Shown: positions 35,816 through 44,681 of the stretch, piece after piece | Position numbering within the stretch: the first letter of the stretch is position 1 | Layout: each line of letters begins with the position of its first letter | Assembly (NCBI RefSeq): GCF_016798325.1 | Contig: NZ_JAERVO010000007.1 | Location: 124,001 to 188,000 of the forward strand | Direction of reading: 5' to 3' | From: Marinobacter mangrovi | GTDB lineage: Bacteria; Pseudomonadota; Gammaproteobacteria; Pseudomonadales; Oleiphilaceae | Length of the DNA stretch: 64,000 nt | Program-made: the position numbers and the translations under genes | Notes under the pieces: generated by a model | Databases searched by the model: none | What the model was told of the DNA's origin: nothing | Seen by the model: only the letters and a program-made list of their open reading frames with translations

Positions 35816-36742
35816 ATGAGTCCCGACATGATCGTCAATATTCTCGCCGCAACCGTGGTGGCCGGTACCCCGCTGCTGATCGTGGCGCTGGGGGAACTGA
35901 TCTGCGAGCGCTCCGGCGTGCTCAACCTGGGTCAGGAAGGCATGATGCTGATCGGCGCGGTGGCCGGGTTCGCAGGCGTCTACGCCAGCGGCAGCCTGCT
36001 GGTCGGCGTGATCGCCGGCATGGCCGCGGGGGTGGGGATGTCGCTGCTGTTCGGCTTCATGGCCATTACCCTGGCCGCGAACCAGTACGCCGCCGGCCTG
36101 GCCCTGACCATTTTTGGCACCGGCCTGAGTGCCTTCGTCGGCACCGATTTCGTGGGCAAGACCATCGACGGTTTCACCAAGCTGCCGATCCCGTTCCTCA
36201 GCGACATCCCGGTGCTCGGCCCGGTCCTGTTCAATCATGACCTGCTGGTTTACGTCTCCCTGGGGCTTTTCGTGGCGGTCTATGTCTTCCTGCGCCACAG
36301 CCGGGGAGGCCTTTTGTTGCGGGCGGTGGGTGAATCGCCCGAATCCGCCAACGCCAACGGCCTGCCGGTCCTGCTGATCCGCTACCTCGCGGTGAGCTTC
36401 GGCGGGGCCATGGCGGGTTTGGCGGGCGCCTACCTGTCCCTGGCCTATACCCCGCTGTGGACGGAAGGCATGACCGCTGGCCGCGGCTGGATTGCCCTGG
36501 CGCTGGTGGTGTTCGCCACCTGGCGGCCGGTGCGGGTGCTGTTGGGCGCGTATCTGTTCGGCCTCGCCAGCATCCTGCACCTGGTGTTGCAGGGCTTTGG
36601 CTGGGACATCTCCCCGGAACTGCTGGCCATGCTGCCGTATGGGGTGACGGTGATCGTGCTGGTCCTGCTTTCCGCGAACCCGACCCGGACACGGCTGCAT
36701 ACGCCGCTGTCCATCGGTCAACCCTGGCGGCCCAGTCGTTAG
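35816..36742 (+). CDS. ABC transporter permease 2, BMP type
   Basis: A 308-residue permease with the family block ERSGVLNLGQEGMMLIGAVAGF and AANQYAAGLALTIFGTGLS. It resembles YufQ/NupQ and completes the membrane part of the purine importer. No binding protein gene is adjacent; the BMP protein at 9148 is the best candidate. Confidence 0.9.
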   Translation: MSPDMIVNILAATVVAGTPLLIVALGELICERSGVLNLGQEGMMLIGAVAGFAGVYASGSLLVGVIAGMAAGVGMSLLFGFMAITLAANQYAAGLALTIFGTGLSAFVGTDFVGKTIDGFTKLPIPFLSDIPVLGPVLFNHDLLVYVSLGLFVAVYVFLRHSRGGLLLRAVGESPESANANGLPVLLIRYLAVSFGGAMAGLAGAYLSLAYTPLWTEGMTAGRGWIALALVVFATWRPVRVLLGAYLFGLASILHLVLQGFGWDISPELLAMLPYGVTVIVLVLLSANPTRTRLHTPLSIGQPWRPSR

Positions 36743-36903
36743 GAAAGAAGAAATGGGAGGCGGCCGTCAATGTAACGGCCGCCCCGACAAGCTTGCGAGT
36801 AGACAAGTTTCAATAACGAAAAATGCCACTGCCAACGATGAAAAAGGCGACTCAGGGGGCTCTCCGAACCGCCGCAAAATAAATGACAGAGGATACTTCG
36901 ACC

Positions 36904-37680
36904 ATGAATGCACTTCGTAAAACACTGCTAGCGACTTGTGTAACGGCGGCCTGTATGCCGGCGGCCCACGCGGAAAAATTCTTTTCGGACTCCAGCATTT
37001 CGCTGCTGCACAGCGCCGACTATGAAGCGTACGGCGACCGTCAGGAGGAAGACACCGTCTTCACCTTCGAGAACGTTACGGCGCACGACTGGGGCGGGAC
37101 CTTCCTGTTCTTTGACCGCAATCACGGTCGCGGACCGGATAAGGGCAACGACAACGTCTATGGCGAGTTCTCGCCCTCACTGAGCCTCGGCTGGCTCACC
37201 GGGAATGACCTCAGCTTTGGTCCGGTGAAGGACGTCTACCTGGCCGGCACCTACGAGTACGGTGGTGCCCCGGAACAGAACAACATCCTGACGGGTTTCG
37301 GCCTGTCCTGGGATCTGCCCGGCTTCCAGTACTTCAACACGGTTGGGTACTATGCCAGTAACAACAGCAGCGCCGCCGGATTCAACGATCCGGACAACGA
37401 CTGGCAGCTGACCGTCACCTGGGGCTCGCCGTTCGAAGTGGGCCCCGCGCGATTCCTGTTCGACGGTTATATGGACTGGTCAACAGCCGAAGGGGATCAC
37501 GCGTCCGAGATGCACTTCAATCCCCAGTTCAAGCTGGACCTGGGTAACTTCACCGGCAATCCGGGTGTGCTGTATGCCGGTATCGAGTACTCCTACTGGA
37601 ACAACAAGTACGGAGTCGGTGATGATGACATTTACGGGACCGAGAGCGCCGTCAGTGCCCTCGTGAAGTTCCACTTCTAA
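36904..37680 (+). CDS. Tsx-like nucleoside-specific outer-membrane channel
   Basis: A 258-residue beta-barrel protein from the ATG at 36904 (AGAGGA upstream), with signal peptide ATCVTAACMPAAHA. Alternating aromatic beta strands (FTFENVTAHDWGGTFLFFDRNH, YGEFSPSLSLGWLTG) and a C-terminal aromatic (ALVKFHF) fit the Channel_Tsx family. It should let nucleosides or purine bases cross the outer membrane, supplying the ABC importer encoded just upstream. Confidence 0.82.
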   Translation: MNALRKTLLATCVTAACMPAAHAEKFFSDSSISLLHSADYEAYGDRQEEDTVFTFENVTAHDWGGTFLFFDRNHGRGPDKGNDNVYGEFSPSLSLGWLTGNDLSFGPVKDVYLAGTYEYGGAPEQNNILTGFGLSWDLPGFQYFNTVGYYASNNSSAAGFNDPDNDWQLTVTWGSPFEVGPARFLFDGYMDWSTAEGDHASEMHFNPQFKLDLGNFTGNPGVLYAGIEYSYWNNKYGVGDDDIYGTESAVSALVKFHF

Positions 37681-37731
37681 CGCCAACCCGGGGGAGTCCG
37701 GTATCGGTCTCCCCCGCCTCTAAAGCGATGG

Positions 37732-38430
37732 ATGCCCATGACTCTGCAACCTGACGCGAACATCAACGAGATCGAGGACACACCGGAGAAAGGCCGGACA
37801 CGTCGATACCGTCCGGGACGCATTCGGGAGAAGAATCGGGAACGGATTATCGCCGCCGCCGAGGAGGAGTTTGCCCACCACGGCTTCCGCGGGGCCACGA
37901 TCCAGAACATCGCCGAACGGGCGGAGTTGCCCAAGTCCAACGTGCTGTATTACTTCAGCAACAAGCAGCGCATCTATTCCGCGTTGTTTGACGACATCAT
38001 GAGCCGCTGGAACGCGGTGTTCTCCGAAATCAGCCCGGACGACGATCCGGCGGAGGCGCTGGAAACCTTTATCCGGACCAAGGTGGAGATGTCGCGACAA
38101 CACCCCATGGCGTCCCGCCTGTTTGCCCAGGAGATCATCCAGGGCGCGCCTTTCCTCAAGGACCACCTGCGCACCAACATGCGCGAATGGGTCCGGGGGC
38201 GGGCCAAAGTCATTCAGCAATGGATCGATGACGGCCGTATGGCGCCGGTCGATCCGGTGCAGCTCATCTTCCTGATCTGGTCCTCGACCCAGCACTACGC
38301 GGACTTCCAGGTCCAGATCCTGATGGTGGAGAACAAGGCCGAATACGAAGCGCAGGATTTTGAACACGCGGCCAACTTCCTGACCGGCGTGATCCTGCGC
38401 GGCTGCGGTTTGGAGCCCAAGACATCATGA
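37732..38430 (+). CDS. RutR-like TetR-family regulator of purine catabolism
   Basis: A 232-residue regulator with an extended polar N-terminus and a TetR helix-turn-helix at about residues 35-80 (IIAAAEEEFAHHGFRGATIQNIAERAELPKSNVLYYFSNK). The ligand domain (EMSRQHPMASRLFAQEIIQGAP, then IWSSTQHYADF) matches the RutR/YcdC type C-terminal family. RutR senses uracil in E. coli and also binds near purine genes; here the ligand could be a purine intermediate. RutR-like palindromes lie at 33060-33151. It overlaps puuE by 4 nt. Confidence 0.83.
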   Translation: MPMTLQPDANINEIEDTPEKGRTRRYRPGRIREKNRERIIAAAEEEFAHHGFRGATIQNIAERAELPKSNVLYYFSNKQRIYSALFDDIMSRWNAVFSEISPDDDPAEALETFIRTKVEMSRQHPMASRLFAQEIIQGAPFLKDHLRTNMREWVRGRAKVIQQWIDDGRMAPVDPVQLIFLIWSSTQHYADFQVQILMVENKAEYEAQDFEHAANFLTGVILRGCGLEPKTS

Positions 38431-39359
38431 GTACGAACAACGACTACCCGCGCGATCTCCTCGGCTATGGCGCCCACCCGCCCCACGCCAACTGGCCGGG
38501 AAAAGCTCGGATCGCGGTCCAATTTGTCCTGAACTACGAGGAAGGTGGCGAGAACTGCGTCCTGCACGGGGACAGCCATTCCGAGATCTTCCTGTCCGAG
38601 ATCATTGGCGCGCAGCCCTATCCGGACCGGCACATGAGCATGGAGTCGATCTACGAGTACGGCTCCCGCGCGGGTGTCTGGCGTGTCCTGCGGGAATTCA
38701 GAAAGCGGGATCTGCCGTTGACGGTGTTTGGCGTCGCCATGGCGTTGCAGCGTAATCCGGACGTCACCCAGGCGTTTATCGACGAAGGCCACGAGATCGC
38801 CTGTCACGGCCTGCGCTGGATTCACTACCAGGACATGGACGAGTCCCACGAACGGGAGCACATGGAACAGGCGATCGCCATCCAGACCGAACTGACCAGC
38901 CAGCGTCCGCTGGGCTGGTACACGGGACGCGACAGCCCGAACACCCGCCGGCTGGTCGTGGAAACCGGCGGCTTTGAATACGACAGCGACTATTACGGCG
39001 ACGACCTGCCGTTCTGGACCACCGTGGAAACCCGCGACGGCGAGCAGAAGCCGCATCTGGTGGTGCCCTACACCCTGGACACCAACGACATGCGCTTCGC
39101 CACCCACCAGGGCTTCAACTCCGGCGAGCAGTTCTTCCAGTACCTGAAAGACGCGTTCGACGTGCTTTACGAAGAAGGCGCCGACACGCCGAAGATGCTG
39201 TCAATCGGGCTGCACTGCCGGCTGGTCGGTCGACCGGGTCGCTTCCGGGCGCTGCAGCGGTTCCTCGACTACATCCAGAAGCATGAGAAGGTGTGGATCT
39301 GCCGACGGTTGGATATTGCGCGGCATTGGAAGGCGGAGCATCCGTACAAGCCAAAATGA
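38427..39359 (+). CDS. puuE: Allantoinase PuuE (polysaccharide-deacetylase-like)
   Basis: A 310-residue protein with the PuuE pattern RIAVQFVLNYEEGGENCVLHGD, GVWRVLREFRKRDLPLTVFGVAMAL and a metal site in EIACHGLRWIHY. This cofactor-independent allantoinase hydrolyses allantoin to allantoate and is unrelated to the amidohydrolase AllB. Length is normal. It overlaps the regulator gene by 4 nt. Confidence 0.93.
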   Translation: MSTNNDYPRDLLGYGAHPPHANWPGKARIAVQFVLNYEEGGENCVLHGDSHSEIFLSEIIGAQPYPDRHMSMESIYEYGSRAGVWRVLREFRKRDLPLTVFGVAMALQRNPDVTQAFIDEGHEIACHGLRWIHYQDMDESHEREHMEQAIAIQTELTSQRPLGWYTGRDSPNTRRLVVETGGFEYDSDYYGDDLPFWTTVETRDGEQKPHLVVPYTLDTNDMRFATHQGFNSGEQFFQYLKDAFDVLYEEGADTPKMLSIGLHCRLVGRPGRFRALQRFLDYIQKHEKVWICRRLDIARHWKAEHPYKPK

Positions 39360-39380
39360 ATCGATAACAGGGCAATGAGG

Positions 39381-39480
39381 GGCACCTGCGGTGCCTCAGA
39401 AGCTGAAGCATCTGCTACACGCTCGAGTGAGCTGGAAATGTAGCCGACGCTTTAGCTTCGGAGCAGCCTGCAAGGCTGCC
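39381..39480. repeat. REP-like composite palindrome, copy 4 (both outer hairpins)
   Basis: GGCACC-TGC-GGTGCC, then TCAGAAGCTGAAGCATCTGC, a centre, TGTAGCCGACGCTTTAGCTT and finally a GCAGCC-TGCAA-GGCTGC hairpin. It is the clearest full copy, with an outer hairpin at each end. It lies between puuE and alc. Confidence 0.8.
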
Positions 39481-39539
39481 CTGATTCAATAAAGCGCATT
39501 CACGCCGCTGCCCCGGAACAACCAGAGAGCCAACACAAC

Positions 39540-40556
39540 ATGACCGATGTACAAGTCGCCCCCATCATCGAAGGGCCTGATTTTTCAAGGGACTACCTGA
39601 ACCTCGCCGACGGCAGCCTCGGCGCCGAGGTGACCTGGGTCACCGACGAATTCTTCGCCCCCCGTGAGCGTATGCTGGATCCCGAGCCTGCGCGCTTCTA
39701 CCCGGATAAATACGACGATCACGGCAAGTGGATGGACGGCTGGGAGACCCGCCGCCGTCGCAACACGGGCCACGACTGGTGCATCCTGCGCCTGGCCATG
39801 CCGGGCGTGCTGCACGGCGTCGATTTCGACACCAGCTTCTTCACCGGCAACTTTGCCCCGGCGGCCTCCGTCGAGGCCTGCTGGTCGCCGGAGGCCGATC
39901 CCGACAACGACGCCGACTGGCAGGAAATCCTGCCGGCGGTGTCCCTGTCCGGCAACGATCATCGCTTCGAGGCCCTGGCCGCCTCCGGACCCTGGACCCA
40001 CCTGCGCCTGCACATCTGGCCGGACGGCGGCATGGCCCGTTTCCGGGTCTACGGCCAGCCGTTCTGTGACTGGAACAACCGCAGTGCCGACGAGCGCCTG
40101 GACCTGCTGGCGCTGGCCAACGGCGGTGATCAGGTGGCCTGGAGCGACGCCCACTACGGCGAGCCGCGCAAGCTGCTGCGTCCGGGCCGGGGCATCAACA
40201 TGGGCGACGGCTGGGAAACCCGCCGGCGCCGCGAGCCGGGCAACGAGTGGTGCATCCTCAAGCTGGGTCACAAGGGCATCGCCGAAGGCCTCGAGATCGA
40301 CACCGCCCACTTCAAGGGCAACTTCCCGGATCGCGTCTCCATCCAGGCCGCCTGCGTGGAGCAGGGCACGCGCCAGTCCATCATCACCCAGAGCATGTTC
40401 TGGGAAACCCTGCTCGATGAGCAGCCGTTGACGGCCGACGCCATCCACGAGTTCGGCGAACTGAACGACCTGGGGCCGATCACTCACATCCGGGTGAACA
40501 GCATCCCCGACGGCGGGATCAGTCGCGTGCGGCTGTGGGGGAAGCCGGTCCAATGA
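39540..40556 (+). CDS. alc: Allantoicase
   Basis: A 338-residue protein made of two related jelly-roll allantoicase domains (VDFDTSFFTGNFAPAASVEA and LEIDTAHFKGNFPDRVSIQA). Each is preceded by a GWETRRRR block (WMDGWETRRRRNTGHDWCIL and MGDGWETRRRREPGNEWCIL). It cleaves allantoate to ureidoglycolate and urea. The ribosome site is weak, and the REP element upstream separates it from puuE. It overlaps allA by 4 nt. Confidence 0.94.
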   Translation: MTDVQVAPIIEGPDFSRDYLNLADGSLGAEVTWVTDEFFAPRERMLDPEPARFYPDKYDDHGKWMDGWETRRRRNTGHDWCILRLAMPGVLHGVDFDTSFFTGNFAPAASVEACWSPEADPDNDADWQEILPAVSLSGNDHRFEALAASGPWTHLRLHIWPDGGMARFRVYGQPFCDWNNRSADERLDLLALANGGDQVAWSDAHYGEPRKLLRPGRGINMGDGWETRRRREPGNEWCILKLGHKGIAEGLEIDTAHFKGNFPDRVSIQAACVEQGTRQSIITQSMFWETLLDEQPLTADAIHEFGELNDLGPITHIRVNSIPDGGISRVRLWGKPVQ

Positions 40557-41044
40557 GCGCGCCTCGGGTTATCCAGAGTCAGCCCCTGACCCGGGCGGCG
40601 TTTGCGCCGTTCGGGGATGTGATTGAAACGAAAGGTGCCGCCTCGTTTCCCATCAACGCCGGTCGCACCGAGCGTTTCCACGCTCTGGCGGCGGTGGAAA
40701 CCCTGGGCGAGGATGCGGATGCCATCATCTCCATCTTCCGCGGCCAGCCGCTGGAACCGCTGCTGATCGACCTGATGGAGCGCCACCCGCAGGGCAGCCA
40801 GGCGTTTATGCCGATCGGTAATGAGTCCTACTGGGTGGTGGTGGCGCCGCCGGGTGAGTTTGATCCGGCCAGAGTCCAGGTTTTTTACGCCAAGCCCGGG
40901 CAGGGTGTGAACTACCATGCCGGCACCTGGCATGCGCCGCTGTTGCCGGTGAACCGGGATGCGGATTTCCTCGTGGTGGACCGTCGTGGCCCGGGGGATA
41001 ACTGCGACACCGTCAACCTGGACCCGCCGATCCGGCCGGAGTAA
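40553..41044 (+). CDS. allA: Ureidoglycolate lyase
   Basis: A 163-residue protein from an ATG that overlaps the alc stop (ATGA). Family features are FAPFGDVIETKGAASFPIN, SIFRGQPLEPLLIDLMERHPQGSQAF and YHAGTWHAPLLPV. It splits ureidoglycolate into glyoxylate and urea, the last step encoded here. No urease or glyoxylate-using gene is in the window. Confidence 0.94.
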   Translation: MSAPRVIQSQPLTRAAFAPFGDVIETKGAASFPINAGRTERFHALAAVETLGEDADAIISIFRGQPLEPLLIDLMERHPQGSQAFMPIGNESYWVVVAPPGEFDPARVQVFYAKPGQGVNYHAGTWHAPLLPVNRDADFLVVDRRGPGDNCDTVNLDPPIRPE

Positions 41045-41050
41045 TCGGAT

Positions 41051-42397
41051 ATGTCCCGTTTCGTCATCACCCACGTGGCCGTGTTTACGGTCGATCCCGG
41101 GAACACGGTCATCCCGGATGCCACCGTCCTGGTGGAAGACGACCGAATCAGCGCCGTCGGTCTTTCTGAAGCTGTCGACGTACCGGCGGATTGCCCGGTG
41201 GTGGATGGCCGCGGCAAGGTGCTGATCCCGGGCCTGGTGGACGCCCATTCCCACTCCAGCCTGATGCGCGGCGTGACGGAAAACATGCCGCTGATGGAGT
41301 GGCTGCCGTACTACCAGCTGGAGCACCGGGCGCTGACCGAGGAGGACGCCTACCATTCGGCCCGCCTGTGTTACCTCGAAGCGCTCAAGGGCGGCACCAC
41401 CTGCGTGATGGACATGTTCCGCTTCATGGATCGCTGCGCCGATGCCGCCGGTGAGATCGGCCTGCGCGTGAATCTGGCGCCCTACGTGGCAGACCAGCCG
41501 GGCAAGGATTTCTTCGCCACTCGCGACGAAAACAAACGCTTGATCAAGACCCATCACGACAGCCAGTCCGGCCGCATCCAGGTGTGGATGGGGCTCGAAC
41601 ACCTGTTCTACTGCAGCGAGGACGCCTATCGCGACGCGGTGCGCTGCCAGCAGGACTACGGGGTGGGCATCCACACCCACGCCTGCGAACAGAAGGAAGA
41701 GGAAGCGGCGGTGCTAGACGCGTTCGGCCGCCGCTCCATTGGCATGCTGGACCACTACGGGGTGCTGGGAGAAAAGACCCTGATCGCCCACTGTGTCTGG
41801 CTCAACGACGACGAGATCAAACGGCTCGCCGACACCGGCACCTCGATTGCCCATTGCCCGGTCAGCAACGCCAAACTCGCCAGCGGTGTGGCCCGCACGC
41901 CGGACATGCTGGCGGCGGGGCTGACGCTCGGGCTGGGCACCGATGGCCCGGTGTGCAACAACAGCCTCGACCTGTTCGAGGAAATGAAATTCGCCTCCCT
42001 GATCCAGAAGGCCACGCGGCTGGACGCCACCGCGCTGCCGGCGGACCAGATCCTGCGCATGGCCACGATCGGCGGTGCCAAAGCACTGGGGCTGGACGGG
42101 GAGATCGGATCGATCGAGGTGGGCAAGAAAGCCGATCTCGTGATGCTGGACCTGGGGGCGCCCAACCTGACGCCCCACGACATCAGGGACGATGGCGGCA
42201 ATCTGTTATGGAATCTGGTGTTTGCCGCGCGCGGCAGCAACGTCACCCACGTCTGGGTGGACGGACGCTGCCTGATTGAGAACGGTCGGTCGACACAGGT
42301 CGACGAGGGCCATGTGGTCGCCACGGCACAAGCCTGTGGCCTGTCCCTGTATGAACGATGCCGTGCTCTGGATCATCTTCGCGTCGACATGGTTTAG
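41051..42397 (+). CDS. Amidohydrolase, TRZ/ATZ or SAH/8-oxoguanine deaminase type
   Basis: A 448-residue metal-dependent deaminase. Ligands lie in PGLVDAHSHSSLMRG, GIHTHACEQKEEE, IAHCVWLND and GLGTDGPVCNNS. The last motif resembles deaminases of the MtaD/SsnA group. Placed after allA in the purine operon, it probably deaminates a purine or pterin such as 8-oxoguanine, adenine or isoxanthopterin; the sequence does not decide. It differs from both GuaD and the enzyme at 10716. Confidence 0.8.
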   Translation: MSRFVITHVAVFTVDPGNTVIPDATVLVEDDRISAVGLSEAVDVPADCPVVDGRGKVLIPGLVDAHSHSSLMRGVTENMPLMEWLPYYQLEHRALTEEDAYHSARLCYLEALKGGTTCVMDMFRFMDRCADAAGEIGLRVNLAPYVADQPGKDFFATRDENKRLIKTHHDSQSGRIQVWMGLEHLFYCSEDAYRDAVRCQQDYGVGIHTHACEQKEEEAAVLDAFGRRSIGMLDHYGVLGEKTLIAHCVWLNDDEIKRLADTGTSIAHCPVSNAKLASGVARTPDMLAAGLTLGLGTDGPVCNNSLDLFEEMKFASLIQKATRLDATALPADQILRMATIGGAKALGLDGEIGSIEVGKKADLVMLDLGAPNLTPHDIRDDGGNLLWNLVFAARGSNVTHVWVDGRCLIENGRSTQVDEGHVVATAQACGLSLYERCRALDHLRVDMV

Positions 42398-42417
42398 AGC
42401 GCTCCGAAGGAGTGTAT

Positions 42418-43371
42418 ATGAAAGAAATTCCCCTGATTTCCATCGCCGGTCTGCGCAGCGACGATATCGAAGAGCGCCGCAAGACCGCCGCCGAGCTGGG
42501 TCGCGCCTGCCGTGAGGTGGGCTTCTTCTACGCGGTGGATCACGGCATTCCCCAGTCGGTGATCGACACGGCCTTTGCGGAGTCCCAGCGCTTCTTTGCC
42601 CTGCCGGTAGAGGACAAGCAGGCGCTGTCCATCAAGCGCTCGCCCCACAATCGCGGCTACGTGGCCATGGCGGACGAGAAGCTGAACCCGGAATCCGGCG
42701 CTGACATGAAGGAAGCGTTCAACCTGGGCGTGGAACTGCCGGAAGACCATCCGGAAGTGGTAGCGGGAAAGCCGTTCCGCGGCGTGAATTTCTGGCCGGA
42801 TCTGGCTGGCTGGCGGGACAACCTGCTGGCGTATTTTGATGCCTGTCTGGATCTCGGCCGCGTGATCCATCGCGGTTTCAGCCTGGATCTGGGCGTGTCC
42901 GAAGATTTCTTCGCCCAACATCTGGCCGAGCCGGTCGTCACCATGCGCATCCTGCGCTATCCGGCCAGTGCCGGTGAGTCGGATCGTGAGGACGGCGGCG
43001 CCGGTGCCCATACCGATTACGGCAACCTGACCCTGCTGGCTACCGACAAGGTGGCGGGGCTGGAAGTGCTGACCCGTCAGGGCGAGTGGATCGACGCGCC
43101 CCACGTGGAAGGGGCGTTCGTGTGCAACATCGGCGACTGCCTGATGCGCTGGAGCAACGACACCTACGTGTCCACCCCGCACCGCGTGCGCCCGCCGGAG
43201 CAGGAGCGCTATTCGATTGCCTACTTCCTGGAAGCCAATCCGGATTCGGTGGTGGATCCGCGGGACATCTACCCGGATGAGACACCCAAGTACGCGCCGG
43301 TGACGTTTGCGGACTATCTGAAGTCGCGGTTGGATGCTACCTATGAGCATCGGACCGCAGACAACTCGTAG
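42418..43371 (+). CDS. 2OG-Fe(II) dioxygenase, isopenicillin N synthase family (copy 2)
   Basis: A 317-residue protein from an ATG with AAGGAG six nt upstream; a longer frame from 42358 overlies the amidohydrolase. DIOX_N (IPLISIAGLRSDDIEERRKT, CREVGFFYAVDHGIP) precedes the catalytic barrel, with His-Thr-Asp in AGAHTDYGNLTLL, His in STPHRVRPP and Arg-Tyr-Ser in ERYSIAYF. Similar genes occur in the Pseudomonas purine cluster, but no reaction is established to my knowledge. It is the last gene of the operon, and a terminator follows. Confidence 0.85.
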   Translation: MKEIPLISIAGLRSDDIEERRKTAAELGRACREVGFFYAVDHGIPQSVIDTAFAESQRFFALPVEDKQALSIKRSPHNRGYVAMADEKLNPESGADMKEAFNLGVELPEDHPEVVAGKPFRGVNFWPDLAGWRDNLLAYFDACLDLGRVIHRGFSLDLGVSEDFFAQHLAEPVVTMRILRYPASAGESDREDGGAGAHTDYGNLTLLATDKVAGLEVLTRQGEWIDAPHVEGAFVCNIGDCLMRWSNDTYVSTPHRVRPPEQERYSIAYFLEANPDSVVDPRDIYPDETPKYAPVTFADYLKSRLDATYEHRTADNS

Positions 43372-43384
43372 GCTGACTTAAATA

Positions 43385-43432
43385 TGTAGCAGACGCTTCA
43401 GCTTCTGAGCCGTCCACAGGACGGCCTTTTTT
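43385..43432 (+). terminator. REP-like arm plus Rho-independent terminator after the purine operon
   Basis: TGTAGCAGACGCTTCAGCTT is followed by the hairpin GCCGTCC-ACA-GGACGGC and TTTTTT (43409-43432). The arrangement is the same as at 24725 on the other strand. Confidence 0.8.
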
Positions 43433-43477
43433 CAGATCGAAAGGCATCAACGTCGCCAGCCTGAACTTATGGAGCCA

Positions 43478-43585
43478 GAAGCCAATGAACCCCCTTGCCT
43501 CCGCCGCAATACACCGCCATCCCTGGCCGGCAATTGCGGCCAGGACATCCCTGTCCTTTCTCCGGCAAGGGCGTCCATTCGCTTC
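43478..43585. repeat. ~108-bp long-armed palindrome, copy C
   Basis: Arms GAAGCCAATGAACCCCCTTG and CAAGGGCGTCCATTCGCTTC flank a centre with GGCCGGCAATTGCGGCC and GGACATCCCTGTCC. It is homologous to A and to the reverse complement of B. Confidence 0.8.
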
Positions 43586-43660
43586 GATTAGACTATGGCG
43601 TTATCGCCACAAGGTTGAGCACAAGACGCTTCATCTTCGGGAGAATTGATAGCGACTGGG

Positions 43661-43700
43661 GCGCCTGGGCGGCGCCTCAGAAGCTGAAGCGTCTGCTACA
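43661..43700. repeat. REP-like arm with hairpin, copy 6
   Basis: A GGCGCC-TGGGC-GGCGCC hairpin is followed by TCAGAAGCTGAAGCGTCTGC. It lies 40 nt beyond the ribH stop and could end that transcript, although no T run is seen. Confidence 0.65.
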
Positions 43701-43739
43701 TGCTCGGGGCCGACTCGTCCCGGAGGCAGCCCTTCTCAC

Positions 43740-44237
43740 CTACTGGGCCGTCAATTTCCGCGCCTGTTCCATGTTTTCCAACGTCATCAGGCACGCCCGC
43801 GCCACTTCCACGCCTTTTTCGGAGAAGTGCTTGTAGAAGTAGTCATGGTGCGTCGCATGCTCGTGGAAGTGGTGCGGCGTCAGCACGGCGGACAGGACCG
43901 GCACGCGCGTATCCAGCTGCACCCGCATCAGCCCGTCGATCACCGCCTGGGCGACGAATTCGTGGCGGTAGATGCCGCCGTCCACCACGAAGCCCGCGCC
44001 GACGATGGCGCCGTACTGGCCGCTTTCGGCCAGCAGCTTGGCCTGCAACGGGATTTCAAAAGCCCCGGCCACGGTGATGATGTCCACCTGATCGGCGTCC
44101 AGACCATGCTGGCTGACTTCCGCCAGGAAGGCTTTACGTGCCTGATCGATGATGTCGAGGTGCCAGTTGCCCTGGATAAAGGCAATACGCTGGTTGCGGC
44201 TGGCGTCGGAAAGGTTCAAGGAGGTTTGCTGATTCAT
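43740..44237 (-). CDS. ribH: 6,7-dimethyl-8-ribityllumazine synthase, type II (RibH2-like)
   Basis: A 165-residue protein from the ATG at 44237. The sequence RIAFIQGNWHLDIIDQARKAF, the GAFEIPLQAKLLAESGQYGA block, DGGIYRHEFVAQAVIDGLM and LTPHHFHEHATHHDYFYKHF follow the decameric RibH2 type known from Brucella and Mesorhizobium rather than the icosahedral RibE. It makes the riboflavin precursor 6,7-dimethyl-8-ribityllumazine. It is encoded alone, behind an FMN riboswitch, so it is probably a second, flavin-regulated copy. Confidence 0.9.
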   Translation of the reverse strand: MNQQTSLNLSDASRNQRIAFIQGNWHLDIIDQARKAFLAEVSQHGLDADQVDIITVAGAFEIPLQAKLLAESGQYGAIVGAGFVVDGGIYRHEFVAQAVIDGLMRVQLDTRVPVLSAVLTPHHFHEHATHHDYFYKHFSEKGVEVARACLMTLENMEQARKLTAQ

Positions 44238-44420
44238 AGTTGATCTCTCATGGGGAGCCTTTGATGGGCTCCTGTCACTAGAATCAGGGCATGCAGGCAC
44301 AACCGACAGCGTTCGCAACGCTCTACGGCCATGCCATCTGGAAACGCAGAAAATGGCATACGGCGGAAAACGCAGGAGGCTGTGCGCCCCGTGGTTCATC
44401 CGCGGTCTGGACTTTTCAAT
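44238..44420 (-). promoter_or_regulatory. ribH leader between riboswitch and start codon
   Basis: About 180 nt of expression platform. A GGAGCC-CATCAAA-GGCTCC hairpin (44254-44272) stands about 17 nt before the start codon, with no T run after it, so control of translation initiation is more likely than termination. Confidence 0.45.
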
Positions 44421-44569
44421 CGTTCCTTCTCTTCCATCCGGACTATCACCGTCGGCTTCGGATTTTAACCGAATCTGCTGACCCTCCGGGCAAAGCCCTG
44501 AGGCGCTCGCGGGCTGAGGCGCCAGACGCCATCACCGCCGGTGGGGACTTTCACCCCGCCCTGAGAACG
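44421..44569 (-). ncRNA. FMN riboswitch (RFN element) upstream of ribH
   Basis: On the minus strand the conserved RFN blocks appear in order: CGTTCTCAGGGCGGGGTGAA, AGTCCCCACCGGCGGT, GTCAGCAGATTCGG, then AAGCCGACGGTGATAGTCCG and GGATGGAAGAGAA. The variable stem (GGCGCCTCAGCCCGCGAGCG) lies between. It should reduce ribH expression when FMN is abundant. Confidence 0.95.
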
Positions 44570-44681
44570 AAGCCCGTGATCTTCCACGGGCGATGCTATT
44601 GTAAGCGGTGTGGCGCCACGCCACCAGTGCCGGATTGACGGCGGGGTGACGTGAGGCATGGCCAATGAGCCAAACGGGACA

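Noticed and set aside
34639-36721. Two long minus-strand frames opposite the permease genes
   Set aside because: Gln/His/Arg-rich shadow translations; the plus strand encodes clear permeases.
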